From Ziziphus jujuba (Eukaryota > Streptophyta > Magnoliopsida > Rosales > Rhamnaceae), in NCBI RefSeq assembly GCF_031755915.1, contig NC_083379.1:47562001-47626000 (forward strand): a stretch of 64,000 nucleotides of DNA. The letters are read 5' to 3'. The notes under the pieces were generated by a model. That model saw only the letters and a list, made by a program, of their open reading frames with translations. It was not told where the DNA came from and ran no database searches. Numbering within the stretch: position 1 is the stretch's first letter; each line of letters starts with the position of its first letter. Positions 1 to 16,979 of the stretch are shown piece after piece. A program made the translations under genes and the position numbers.

Positions 1-124
1 TTTTTTGGGGGGGGGCACTCAAAATTAATACCAAAGTTAATACCATAAACTGTCATAACTTTTTGGCATTGAGTCATGGCACGTGTTCGTAATCTTCTTC
101 TTGTTTAAATAGTAGAAAACCTAG

Positions 125-2081
125 CAAAAAGTGGTGCAAAGATGGTGATTATAAGTAATTCCTCAAGGCGCTCATCAACGACCATGGAGAAAATGAAAAG
201 CCTTGGGTTTGATCCCTCTCTCTTTGTTGGAGCAATTACCAGTGGCGAATTAACACATCAGAACCTGCAGAGGTTTAGCATTTACATCTCCCATGGCGTT
301 TAATGTCATTGACTTTTGAGAATTTTTATTTGTTGTTCAATATTCCAATAATGTTTCCATATCACATTCTTCCTTTTCCAATATCCATAATATAGATCAT
401 TTCTGACTTACACAAGAGTTAAAGGATCTATGCTTTGTGCTTTGGCAACATCCTTACCATCTTTGGAATTTTTTATGATATAATTTATGTACAGACTAAT
501 TATTCTTATAAAAACAGGAGAGATGATGCTTGGTTTGCAGCACTTGGAAGATCTTGCATTCACATGACCTGGAGTGACCGAGGTGCTATATCTCTTGAGG
601 TACGCTAATTGTGAGTGTCTTAGAGATTATTGTTCCCTCTTCTTTTGTTGAAACATTATACCTTTTAAGTTAGAGAATATCTCACCATGCCATTTAGCCA
701 GTAAGGTGAAGCTGTGCGACATGGTTATTGTCAATGCTACATTCTGAATAATCTGCAAATGTTAGACTAAATGAACGCATTAACTAAATGTCATGAATTT
801 GAAAAGTACTCATCATATGATTTCCTGTGACCTCTTCTGTTGTGTTTCTTATATTCATTTTACTAATGATTAGGCTTATCAAGGAGCTTTGTACTATATA
901 ATTATTACTATGAATCATTTCAGTTAATTTTGAACTGTGAAACTTTTAATTATTGATCCATTTTATGGATATCTTGCAGGGCCTAGAATTACAGGTCGTG
1001 GAAAATGTTGAAGAAGCAGAATTCATCTTGGCTCATGGCACCGAAGCCTTGGGACATCCTTCTGGTGCTGCTAGTCCCAAGAAGCTTGAGGAACTTGAGA
1101 ATATCTTGGAACGCTGTGCTGCTAAAAGCATTCCAATGGTGGTAGCCAATCCAGATTTTGTGACTGTTGAGGCAAGGGCTTTGCGATTAATGCCTGGTAG
1201 ATATTGGGTTTGGTCTTTTGGCTTGAGAACTTATAATATTAGATTAATGCACACCATATTCAGAGTGTCATATATATTCACATGTATAAGTTACATGTTA
1301 GTCTTGATAAGTAATGCACTGTGAGCTTGGTCTTGGTTAACAACTCATTTCTCGTCTAAGTTGCATAAAATTTCTTCATGAGGGAAATACTCTTTTTCTA
1401 TGGTATATATACACATAATATGTGTTTGCGTATATAGCATGTATGGGGGAGAGAGAGAGGGAGAGAAAATTTTATTAAAATCACATGGCTTTAGTACTAC
1501 AGTATTTACTTTTATGCTATTATTGGCTACACAAAATGGGTGATTTTTTTGTTTTCTATGTAATAATTTCGGTTTTCGTTGTTTCCTATTTTTCTTGACA
1601 TAAAAAAATTGTATTATTAGGATCTCTGGCTGCCAAATATAAAGAGCTTGGAGGTGAAGTGAAATGGATGGGCAAGCCTGATGAGGTGATCTATTCACAT
1701 ATTTTTATTGTTGTTATTATCAACCTATTTGTACCTTAGGACATGATCTCCTTTGCATCGTTATTACTTTGTTTCTCATGCTTGTTTTTTTCGTTTTATC
1801 GACTCTTTAAACACTTTTTGACTCAGATGATTTACAAATCAGCGATGGCCATGGCTGGTGTAGATGCTTCTGATTCTATTGCAGTTGGAGATTCTCTCCA
1901 CCATGACATTAAGGGTGCAAATGAAGCTGGAATTCAATCAGTTTTCATCACAGGTGGGATCCATGCAACTGAACTTGGACTTGGGAGTTTCGGAGACATT
2001 GCAGATTTATCTTTAGTTCAAGCTCTTGCTTCCAAATATGATGCGTATCCATCATATGTGTTGCCTGCGTTTTGTTGGTAG
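125..2081 (+). CDS. HAD-superfamily (class IIA) hydrolase, 5'-partial
   Basis: The 3' part of a spliced gene cut by the left edge of the window. Exons read at 125-272, 518-599, 980-1196, 1621-1685 and 1827-2081, all with GT-AG borders and continuous phase; the first exon begins in mid-codon after an acceptor at 121-124, so the start lies upstream. The first exon carries the phosphoacceptor-side HAD motif II region (VIISNSS). The last exon carries the motif IV region (VGDSLHHDIKGANEAG) that binds Mg in HAD phosphatases. The nucleophile motif I (DxDGx) would be in the missing part. The order resembles the plant HAD-IIA proteins annotated as haloacid dehalogenase-like hydrolases. The substrate is not known. 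The family call is firm; a specific activity is not. Confidence 0.88.
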
Positions 2082-4186
2082 AATCTAATGTAGCCAAGCA
2101 ATCAAAATTTCTTGTCATTTACGTTGTATTAGCTATCAATTTATTTCATATAATTATAATTGAAAAATAGTCTCTATTGGTGATAAAGTTGTTCTACCGT
2201 CAGGTTGAGTGATTGATATGGAATTTTATCGGCTGGAAATCATTTTGAACAGAAGAAACTAAAAAGTTGCACGATGCACTTTATTTGGTGCGTAATTATT
2301 TGCGCATTAGACACTGAGATAATGAACGATCTTCTCTTTTTTATAAATTTCAATGAGCAAGTATTCTCTCAATGTAGTTGTAAAGGAAGCTGGTTTTTCT
2401 AGCTTCTGTCTGATATGTAAAACATGACCCTTTCTGACGCTAGATGAATAGTTATGGTTGTATATAATGGCATCCCCTTCTAAATCAGCTTGCCTGCTAT
2501 CTATACATAATAAGAAATTGTTGAAAGGAAGAAGTTTCTCTCCTGGTCAATGAAAAGAAATTTGGGACGTAAAATCAGGACAGAAATGCTTTATTGTTTG
2601 CAATGGTAACATCTTGTTTGATTCCAGGTTTCGGTTCTCTCTTTTTTTTTGTTTTTTTTTTTTTTGGTATTATTCCAATCTCAGTATCCGACAGTTTCTG
2701 CTTCCTAGCCACCGTTGCAGAAATTCAAACCAAATATAACATGCATTTTGGCATAACTGGCATTCAGCAGAAGTTGCAGATGCAAAAAAGGGAAGTCGCA
2801 TAAAAGGACATGCCTTCACATGAACCGAAGCTTCCATTGAAAATTCTTTTGCATCTTGTATGACAATCATACCCTGTAATGCTTTCGCCATTTGCTATAG
2901 AAGCCGGACAGGCCCTGGGAATATTGAACATGAAAACGTAAAGCTACTAACCTGCGTTTGAAAGAAGGATAAGAAAAAGAAAAGGAATTACGAACAAGTG
3001 AAACTGACCAACCTTTAAAAAGTCTAGCCGTATACTAGTTACTTTAAAGCTGATCATGAGTTACAAGCAGTGTGCAAGCTCATCGTTGCCATGGGATAGG
3101 ATTACAATAACGAGTTATCAACAAAACCCCTTGTTTATATTGTAGAGCCGGCATTACTATTATATGTATGTATGTATGTATATATCTCTGTTATTCGTGC
3201 TTGCTGTCCGATTACAAACATGGGGGTTGAATTTTTGGATTGCTACTCTCATTCTCCTTTATAATATACGTACATGTATTCCATTTCTTATATAGGATAG
3301 TAGGCAAATCAGAATATTAATTGAAAGAAACAATAATATAAGTGTAATTATTGGCAAACATATGGAAATGAATGATATTTCTTTTATATTTTAAAATAAA
3401 TATTATTGCATCATGTAATATAATTACTTGGCGATTTCAAATGGTAGATTATTATAGAGTAAATAAAGTTGTAATCAATCTTATTTTTGTTAAATACCCA
3501 AATAAATAAATAAATAAAAAGACCAGCCTTGTTTTAGTTAGTAGCAAGCAACTTTATTTGACCTCTTAAATTAGTCAAGCTTTTGGAAAAACAAGTTTAG
3601 TATATACATAAATAAGGTATCAAGTATGAGATAAACCGACTTGTACAGCAAAATGCAAAAAAAGTACAAGCAATAAGGAATCTGGAAAAGGCATAAAAAA
3701 AACAGATGGATTCCCAAATCCAATCACATGAATGCCACATTATTTACTACCAGGACTATTTTATTTATTATTATTATTTTTTTTGGGATAAATATTTCCT
3801 ACCAGGACTAACTAAGTTTTCCTCCAAGAAGTTTAAATTTTTTCTTCACTTCCTATATAATATAAAATAAAATAAAAATATAAATGTATGGTTGGATGTG
3901 TTGACTTGTACAAGCTACAAAGTACAAAATATAGAGAGTTAAAAAGAAAAAAATGTGGATACCATCTGATAAAATGGCTAATTGACCAAAATAACCTCGG
4001 ATGTGTTGCATTCCCAGAACCCAAATCCCGAATCTCAAATCCAGTCACAATAAAACACAGTAAGCAATCAGCAAAACGCCCCCCAATCCCATCCCAAAAG
4101 AGGCAGAGCCAAAAGCAGTCTAAAAAGCCTAAAGAAAGTTAGGAAAGTAGAAGAAGAAGAAGAAGAAGAAGAAAAAGCAAGCAAAC
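2082..4186. other. intergenic DNA, HAD gene to MAP kinase gene
   Basis: AT-rich sequence with no recognisable gene on either strand. A short TATG/TA microsatellite lies at about 3163-3185. The last 50 bases before the kinase start are purine-rich, with a run of AAG units at about 4150-4175, as often seen in plant 5' leaders. Confidence 0.6.
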
Positions 4187-8062
<3,876 letters not shown>

Positions 8063-8804
8063 TCAGCAGAATTCGTGCTTAACTATTTCATTGTGGGTTT
8101 GTTGGTTATTGTGATGCCTCTGTTTGCTGTGTTTGGTGATCGATTTCTTCTTGTAAATATATCCCATCCAAAACTGGATGGTTGCCAAAACTGAATTATT
8201 TGATAATGGCCATTATTCAGGGACACACTATTAACAGTGACATTGATGTTTGTATCGGCTGTTTTGCTTTTATTGTTGTCTTCATCGTCGAAATGACCAT
8301 GGATGGTTGAGACTCTCTCTCTCTCTCTCTCTCTCTCTATTATTGTGAATGCTGACATCTTCAGAACAAAATGAAATAATAATCACTGCAATCTGATCCC
8401 TTCTTTTTTTCCCTGTCATCTTGATCATTGCATATTTCATTTCATTGCATGTAGATGGAACATATCGGAAGAAAGCTACGCATCAGCACGGTGTTGCTTT
8501 CTACTCAAATTTGTCAGGGATTAAATTCTTCTGGAAAATTTGACACTTTGCTAGGGCAGAAACCAGAATTGGGATTTGTAGTTAGCATAGACCAATCACC
8601 CCATTTGTGTTGATAACAACCCATTGGTGGATTTACCCAAAAAAAAAATCCATTGGTGGATTCAGATCCTACTTGATACGCCTCCGAACATATTACGATG
8701 AAACATGCTACCACGTACATGACACTGTAACCATAAAAGGAAGTTCTAAGATTTGACAATGACTTGAATATATTGCATATATCTCCTTGCTACAGCTTCA
8801 AACT

Positions 8805-8835
<31 letters not shown>

Positions 8836-9224
8836 CATCAGATGAACATTTATGCTCATATGCATATATCTCCTTGCTAGAGCTTCAAACTGCACAGAAA
8901 GAGAGAGAGAGAGAGAGAGAGTCAGTCATCAGATGAACATTTATGCTCATATCTCTTTGTTAAGAATTACTCTGCGTAAAGAGCATTGTTACATCGAATC
9001 ATATCATACAAATTCATCATACCGAATGAGATGAATTTCATACAGCCACCTTACCAAAGCAGAAAACGATACTAGTCATGGAAAAGGCAACTAACATATC
9101 ATCACGAAGAACTCATCCATCAAAGAACCAATGGAATTCTCATAGGCAAAGAAATTAAGAAAGAACAAACTCATAACCTATTGAAAGAGAATTTTATAGG
9201 TGCACAATAATAGGTACATTGCCA
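8063..9224. other. convergent intergenic space between MPK6 and the RS-like gene
   Basis: Holds the 3' untranslated region of the kinase gene, a (CT)n run at about 8313-8339, and a tandemly duplicated block with a GA microsatellite at 8774-8947. No coding sequence recognised. Confidence 0.6.
8774..8947. repeat. tandem duplication of an 87-bp unit with internal (GA)n
   Basis: Two copies start at 8774 and 8861 with TGCATATATCTCCTTGCTA. Each contains a GA microsatellite and ends with the same ATCAGATGAACATTTATGCT segment. They differ by a few substitutions and by an extra CAGT. Confidence 0.9.
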
Positions 9225-11534
9225 TTAGCTCTTCACACCCTCAAAGAATCTTGAAAGCGGCACAGGACCACCAGCTTCTTCATTGTCATTGCCAGAATGC
9301 TTTGTCTTCGACTTGTGCTTCTTTTCCTTTTTAGATCTCCTAGACCTGGACTTGGATCGTCTAGATTCTTTCTCTTCTTCCTCACTACTGGAAGAAGAAT
9401 CTGAGGACGAACTTGAGGAACTAGACTCAGATGATCTCCTTCTTGAATGCTGCAAAAGTAAAGAAAGGGACCCTCAGATTTGTATCCTACTGGTCACAGA
9501 TTAATTTAAACTCACTAAACCAAATAAATCAACTCATTAGCATGACTGTTAATCGAGTAACGTAGAAGCAGGAGGCAGGACATCAAGAACGGGCCATATG
9601 TATCAAGAGTTCATCTTTCATTCCCTCCAAAGAGCATCAAGTCTGTCTTTCATTAAAAGTAATTTAGAGGGGTAAAATTTTCGTTTCAGACATACCAAGG
9701 CAGATGCCACAACACCTATATTAGAGATCTGAGTTGAATCTTGAACTTGATTTTGTTTACTTCTAAAAGAAGATAAAGAAGCTTGAAAACATTATGAGTG
9801 TTCATTCTCCGATAATAAATAATAACCAAAACATAAAACTATGGCGTAATGAAAACCATTTACATTTACCTTCTGTTGTGCATTTTGTACCATGGATGAT
9901 GGCACAGACAATATCATAGTATCATGTTCAACTGGTTTTCATTACTTTTCTTTTCACTTGGATTAAAAAACAGCTTTATACTTGTTAGAAGGGAAATAAT
10001 TTTTAATAAGGTTGGAACTTACTTGCACGACTGGACAAGCAAAACATTAAGCAAAACCCTTTAGCATCAACTTTTGATTAAAGCGATTAAGAAGTTTCAC
10101 TTCTATATTGGCATGAGTTGAATCTTAAATAATTAAAGAAATGTAAGCACCTTTCTCTTTTTGCTGCCACGCTTCTTCAAATCTCTGTCTTTCCTATCTA
10201 CAAGGATACATATCACCTTAAGGAAAAAGGGTAACCCAAAAATACCACACACACAGAGAGAAAAAGGAATTCTATTCAAAATTTATTAGAATACCTCTTT
10301 TGTGATCAGATTTACTACTGGAGTGGTTTCTTCCATGAGCAAGCTTGCGTGCCCTTTCAGCATCCAGTTGAGCTCTGTACTCTCTCATCATTCTATCTGT
10401 ATCCTTTTCCAGTTCCCCCTTTCTCATTTCATCTTCCTAGTACGTTAAGTTCAAATAAATCAACAGTAGACATTAACATAAAGGAGACTTGCATACAGAA
10501 AGCTTAAAAATGTGCTTAAACGTGGGTGCATGATTTAGCATCCATGTTCATTGATCCAGTAAGTGGTAATGTGCTTAAAAGTGGGTATATGATTTAACAT
10601 CATGATGCAAGACTTCTATGCCTGTACGAAAGCACATCATATTACCTACATACTTAAACAGATAGAAAAATACACACACACACACACACATACACACACG
10701 AGTGCAGAAGCTATGATAAGTAGAAAAAAGATAAAGAGATATCATGTTTACAACAACATTACCTTTTGCTTCTTTTTATATTCTTCCCATGTGATCGTGT
10801 GAGAAGTTTTAAGGCTGGCCAAACGAGCAGCATGCCACTCTGGTGAATGAAATGAACCATCCACCTGCGACTGTCCTCATCAGTAATGTCTAGGGAAATA
10901 GAATTTCCAGAAAATAAACTGGGTTGTGAATGGAAAATATCTAACAGGAAGGCAAAAATTGCTTAAGATCCTCTAAATGAAAGAAAAGCATTAAACCCAA
11001 AAATACTGTAGTTGTCCACGACATTCTTATTTTAGGAATTAGAAATGGCCAAGCAACTAGTGACTATTTCCACGTTAGTCCTTATAAGGCATCTAACTTT
11101 ATAAAGGGAAATACTAATTCCACTGACGCCAATAAACATTTGTCCTTTTCTCTTTTAGTTGACCACCAAAATTTTTCTTTTTAACAAATTTATACATACA
11201 AATCAAATTGAAACATGAATTGCCCATACAAACCGATTCAAATTACAAAATTTTCAAAAACCAGACATGATTGACCACATGGATACGTTGTAAAATTCGA
11301 TTGAGTTGTAGCTGAATGCTCAGAAGCATAAGATACGATGAAAGCACAAAGAATTGATAAATGAAATACAAAAAGAAGGAAAATCAATTGGAAAATATAG
11401 AGGAAAGAGTAACGGAAAAAGCGTAGATAGTATGAAAGGGTACAAACCATTCCGTCTTCAACCTCCTCGGGGCCAGCGGAGCTAGAGCCCAGCCTGGCTC
11501 TCTGCATAGCTTTGTAAGCTTGATTTTTGCCCAT
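9225..11534 (-). CDS. small Arg/Ser- and Lys-rich protein, function unknown
   Basis: Five exons on the minus strand (11534-11448, 10864-10763, 10436-10295, 10197-10151, 9449-9225) join exactly to a 200-residue protein. It begins MGKNQAYKAMQRARLG. A conserved-looking middle part contains SPEWHAARLASLKTSHTITW and a charged helix (EYKKKQKEDEMRKGELEKD), which may be a coiled coil. From about residue 125 it is low complexity: Ser runs, an acidic EEEE stretch and RS/KS-rich segments such as SRRSKSRSRRSKKEKKHKSK. This composition suggests a nuclear protein linked to RNA processing, which is an inference. I do not recognise a named family with certainty. The start was chosen because its ATG opens the first coding exon and no upstream in-frame codons extend it. 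It is convergent with the MAP kinase gene. Confidence 0.85.
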
Positions 11535-11850
11535 TTTGGGAGAGACCCAGATGAGAAATCTAAAGGGGGAAACAGGTTAAAAGACGAACCCAGAAAGAAG
11601 AAATGAGAGAGAAAGTGTGGAAAAATATTTGATTAAGGGTATAAACGGTCGAAAACCCAAGTAAGAGAAGAGAGAATATAGGGGTGGATGAATTAGGAAC
11701 AGAGATAAGAAAGGGCATTTGTGTTTGGGTTTGGGTTTGGTTTTTGTTGCCTTGGGTTGGGACTTGCGACGGCTCGTCTGAGAGGGTAAGGGTATGCTTG
11801 GAATTGCGCAGCGTGATGTCTCCATGACGTGTCGAATCTGGATTTATATC

Positions 11851-11985
11851 AATGCCCTACTAGTGTCTATTAACCAATCACTTCAACTCATTGGTATTAA
11901 CCCTAAAAAAAATTCCAATGCCCTACTACTGTCTATTAACCAATCACCTCAACTCCTCATTGGTATTAACCCTAAAAAAAACTCC
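11851..11985. repeat. 66-bp tandem duplication
   Basis: Two near-identical copies start at 11851 and 11917 (AATGCCCTACTA), each running through TCTATTAACCAATCAC and TTGGTATTAACCCTAAAAAA. A few substitutions and small indels separate them. Confidence 0.85.
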
Positions 11986-14900
11986 AACTCATATGGCAGA
12001 ATAATTAATTGTAAATGATCTTCATATTTTCCTCTTAACAATAAGAGTGTCGTTGTTAAATAGCTAATCCTAATTCTTTTATTATAATATCGGAAAATTC
12101 TACTTGCAATACCAAAAACAACTTTATGTTTTTTTATTTCATACACCTTGTAGTATATGAATTCGGCAAACTCAAAGTGACATATATTGGATTGGATCAA
12201 CATGTTTCAGAAAAACTATAATTCGATTAGTAGATTGATATCTAAAAAGGTGGAGAACCTAAACTCAGAAGAGAAGAGAATAAAATGTAAAATTTGAACT
12301 GAAAAGAATTTAAATGAAAAATGTCGTGGAAATTCACTTGGACCCTTGCGAAAGTTGTAAAAATAATATAGGCCTGAACATGCACCAGCCCTTTGCGACG
12401 GGGCCCATACTGAAAAAAACTTAAAATGAAAAATCCTGCCTGCCTGCCTGGCATCATGAATTCAGAAAAGAAGGGATGGTATGGTATGTTTGTCCAAAAC
12501 GGCTAATGCAATTTTGTTTATCCCACAAATAATATTCATTCTTCTTAATTTATACTTAATTTAACTTGTCCGGTATACAAACTATGTACATAGAGTTGCC
12601 AGAGATTCCGTAAACTGTGCCTTTACGTTCTGTTCTGGGTGTGTGTGTATATAGGATATATAAAAGATGTATGTTTCTATTTTTTATTTTTTTATAAATA
12701 AAGATGCATGTTTCATAGTGTCTAATATTAACTAATAATTAGTGAATAAACGTACGTACAGGACAAATATTGGTATGTTTGGTTTGGTTGTCTCTTTTTA
12801 AATCTTTTTGCATATGAGGACAATAGAATAGTGGAGACAATTCCCTAACTTTCATATATCATAAAATATTTATATTTTTGTAGATTTTTATCGTTTTTAT
12901 TGTAACGGTAATCGTGTTCCCTGTACATCTTTTAATTTCACTTTCTTTTCTTCTTATTTTGTTTTATTTTTATATTAAATGGCAAAAATACAAATGGTAT
13001 ATATTATATCATATGTGTTAAAATATATATAAATATGCATGGTGCATGCATGTAGGCTTCATCAATCATCACCACTTTCAATTTTCAAACTCTCTCCCTC
13101 TTTTCGTATATGGTGTGATGTTTGCCATTTGAAATAAATAAATAAATAAATAAAAAATAAAGGGAAACATGCAGGGTCGATCGACAAGACATAAAGACCC
13201 AAGTTAAAAGCGCATGATGTGCTTCGGTAATATGGCAATCTAACCCCCCATTCAACCCACTCTGAGCGGTGCCACATCTCTAATGGCATTTATTTATTTT
13301 TGTTTTTTTAGGTAATTTTGAATGGAGCAAAATACATTACCGGGAGTATTATTATGCCCCGAATCCACCTCGTTTAGCACATAATTGAAAATATGATATA
13401 TATATATATATATTTAATATAACTGTTGAAATATAAAAATTTTTGGTATACTTTAATTTTACTATTTTGTTATCTAGATTTGCAATTTATGTATTTTTGA
13501 CATTTTAATTTTAAATCATATTTAGAAAAAAGTAATATAAAATATTATTTTTATTATTTTAAAATTTTTTTAAAAAAAAGAAAAGAAAAAAAAGGGACTA
13601 AAATGGGGTGGGGAATGCTGATCCATACCATACCAGGTACCTGGCCTACCGCTTCAGCTGAGATGGAGGAGGCTGCTTCGATCCTGTTTACATCTTTGAT
13701 CAACGATCTCTTTTGGTGGATGGACACCTCCAATTCCAAACCACCATTTTCATTAATATTACATATAAGATAAATTATATATGTTGGGAAATAATTTCTT
13801 CCACTTTAAAGTTTAAGCACACCACATTGGTCGGTCTTAATTACTTATATAATTACATGGCTTTTGAGTCCATTATGATCCAGGAATCATGCCCTAATCA
13901 TCACTTACATATACATAGTTAATTTGGTCATAATATTTCCTACCTACCCCATTTTATTTTTGAATATATATTCTTAACACTATATCTATCTATCCAGACT
14001 GTTTATAAGTAATTATATATACTCCACCAAAAAAAAAAAAAAAAAAGACAGTTGATTCGATCTATTGAATAATTAGTTAAAGCGGCAGCAAATTTAATTT
14101 ATCCTATGAGTTATTAATGTCCTCTACATATAACTAATGCAATGTTATTTTTTATTTATTTGAAAAGAATGCAATATTAGTTATGTAGGAAAATATATCT
14201 CAAATTGAACTTTGAACATTATTTAAAATTAAAAAATAAAAAAATTGAACTTTGAACAGGAATCCCTTTTTTTTTTTTTTTTTTTTATGGGTGAACTGAG
14301 CAGGAATCCATTTGCATACAAATAAAATAATCCAAGTAATTTGTATGGAAAGTCAAGGTCCAATACGCAAAAGAAGGGGGAGGAAAAAGAAAAAAAAGGT
14401 TCATTACTCGTGAAATATATATTTGTCTAATTGCAATACGATTCAGAAAAACTGGAAGTATGTTTGAAAAACGATGACAGAGAGAAGGTGTAAAAAGAAA
14501 GAAAAGAAAATAAACTAAGCGTGCATGATATAATTAATAATCAGAAAGTAGTCTCGAAATGAAGCCACTTTGTGCATCCTTACCTAAAAAGAAAAAAAAA
14601 AAAAAAAAAAAAACTCACTTTTTTTCATGTAGTATAGGATTGGAATATTCTCTGTACTGCATTTTAATTATTTATTAAAATTATATTTTCTTTTAAATTG
14701 TTTTAGGGCGACTTTTTCCTCACCCCAAGTCCCAAGCCCAATGAAAAGAAATTAAGGAACAAAATCTATAAAAAGGATTTATCTTTTATTGTTTATTATT
14801 TTTATCTTTGTGGGGTTGGATTTGTTTTTGCCTTTTCTCGAGGCGAGCGATATGATGCTGGGGCCAAATGAGTAATGAGAATCAAAATTATCCGTCCGTA

Positions 14901-16879
14901 CGGTATGACTTCTATTATAGGAGTAATATGAGGAAAAAAAAAAAACATAATCGAGAGAGGGGGAGTTAAAATTAATGGTAATTTTGTCCGGAAAAAAGAG
15001 AGAGAATTCAGAATAGGTGGAGTGGAGTGATATTGGAGAGAGGAGACGGCACGAGACCCAAAGAACCGGCACTTGTGGGGTTGATGGGGGCGATATGAGT
15101 TTTTAGGAATGCGTGGATCACGGGTTCAACGTCAAACAAACTGTCGTCGTGTATTGACTATAATTGACTAATGAGCTGTGAGCCTGTGACGGTGAGCCTG
15201 AGGGGTCTTATCTGAGCCAGACGTGCAACGGCGTCGTTATGGGGATCCATGGCCATTCCCTGCAGTAGAGTAGAATAGAATTTTAGAAAACAGAAAAATT
15301 AAAAAAAAAAATTTAAAAAAAAAAAAGGTAGAATATTGTCTGTGTATTTGTCTTGTTCCTGAGAATGAATTGGAAATGGAAAAGTTGGATTAGGATTTAT
15401 TTTGAATCATGGACAGGTTTTGATCCGCTTTTTTGCTTTTTGCTTTTGCTTTTGTTTTTGCATGGATGGTAGGTGGTGGTGAGGGAAAACCGCATTCGAT
15501 CTATGTCACTTTACATCTATCGTATACATACATATAATTAATAATATATAAGCATGGAAAACGACCTACAATGGACAAATGGGTTCGAATTAACTTTCAA
15601 ACCCAAAAGTCAATATTTTTCGTTGAACCTTTTTGAGTTTTTTTTTTTATTTAAGTAGCTCTGGGATCGATATATTCCATCAGTAATTATTTACTGGATG
15701 TCGTGGCCAAACTTATACAGGTTTACTAAAAACACATATTCTGCCAACACTAGCACAACAGAACTTAATATATATAAAGAAATTTACAGGCTACATATGT
15801 CCCTACCAAAATCGATGCCATAGTATAGCTCCCTATAAATAAATTGACATTTTCCATTATCTAACTTTGCTTTTTCTTGATTATTAGATTACTTCCTCTT
15901 TACCTATCTAATTAATCAATATCTCTACATGCCAAATTGCCAATTACCCCCCCCCCCCAAAAAAAAAAATAAAAAAAAGGGTCATCTCTCTCTCTCTCTC
16001 TTTATATATATATATATATATATCTTTATATGCTTGGGCGTGTCAAAATCAATACATCGTTTATTTTACTCTAAATTAATTAATATGTATGTTCATCCAC
16101 ATAATATATATTAATTAATTTTACTCTAATTCGTTACTTGATATATGCAAATATGTTTTGATGAAAGACATATGCACATATGTAAGGATAAGAGAGTTTG
16201 TTTTATCTTGTTTAATTAGTTCCATATGCTTATATATATATATATATATATATATGTTAAATGTTGGCATTGTTAGCATTAAATTTGACTCCCTAGTAGA
16301 GAAACAAAAAGATAAGAATATCTTCATTTATTAAATAATTATTATTAATAACAAATAATAGATTATAACAAAAATAATAACTTATAATTTGTCTTAGATT
16401 ATAACAATTTATATAAATTTATATTTACATCATTTTTTGATATACAATTTACATCACGTGTACCATAATTACTGAAGTTTTTGATGTTGTATGATGAGTA
16501 AATGAACTATGTAAATATACATACATGGGATATGTGTGTATATATATATATATATAAAATGAGATTTATTTTATTTTATTGAAGTGAGATTCAATTTTGA
16601 TAATTATTAAATTTTTATTTAAAAAAATAAAATCTAAACTGTTGATATAATTTAAGGATTATGAATGTTAAATTTTATTTTGACAAAGTAAAATATATCT
16701 GTAAAATCTAATACTCATCAATAATAAATTTTATTTTAATAAAATAAAATAAAATATTCTTAAAACTAACTAACTGTGTGTGTGTGTGTCTTATGTTGCA
16801 TTGTGTATGTGTGTATTATGCTGCATTTCATTTATTTCTCAGAGTCTGTGTATGAAAATTGGATAGCGTCCACGCCAAC

Positions 16880-16979
16880 TTGACATGTAGCCAGCGTCTA
16901 CGCCAACTTGACATGCAGCCAACAACTACTTGACATGTAGCCAGCGTCGACGCCAAGTTGACATGCAGCCAACAACTAC
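16880..16979. repeat. two 50-bp tandem units
   Basis: Copies at 16880-16929 and 16930-16979 begin TTGACATGTAGCCAGCGTC and end CAACAACTAC, with about two mismatches. Part of the unit (GCGTC-ACGCCAA) also precedes the first copy. The unit is GC-richer than its surroundings. Confidence 0.88.

Noticed and set aside
16555..16765. Possible AT-rich MITE with TTTATTTTATTTTATT-like ends
   Set aside because: The ends are simple AAAAT repeats, so the inverted-repeat look has no weight, and no target duplication was seen.
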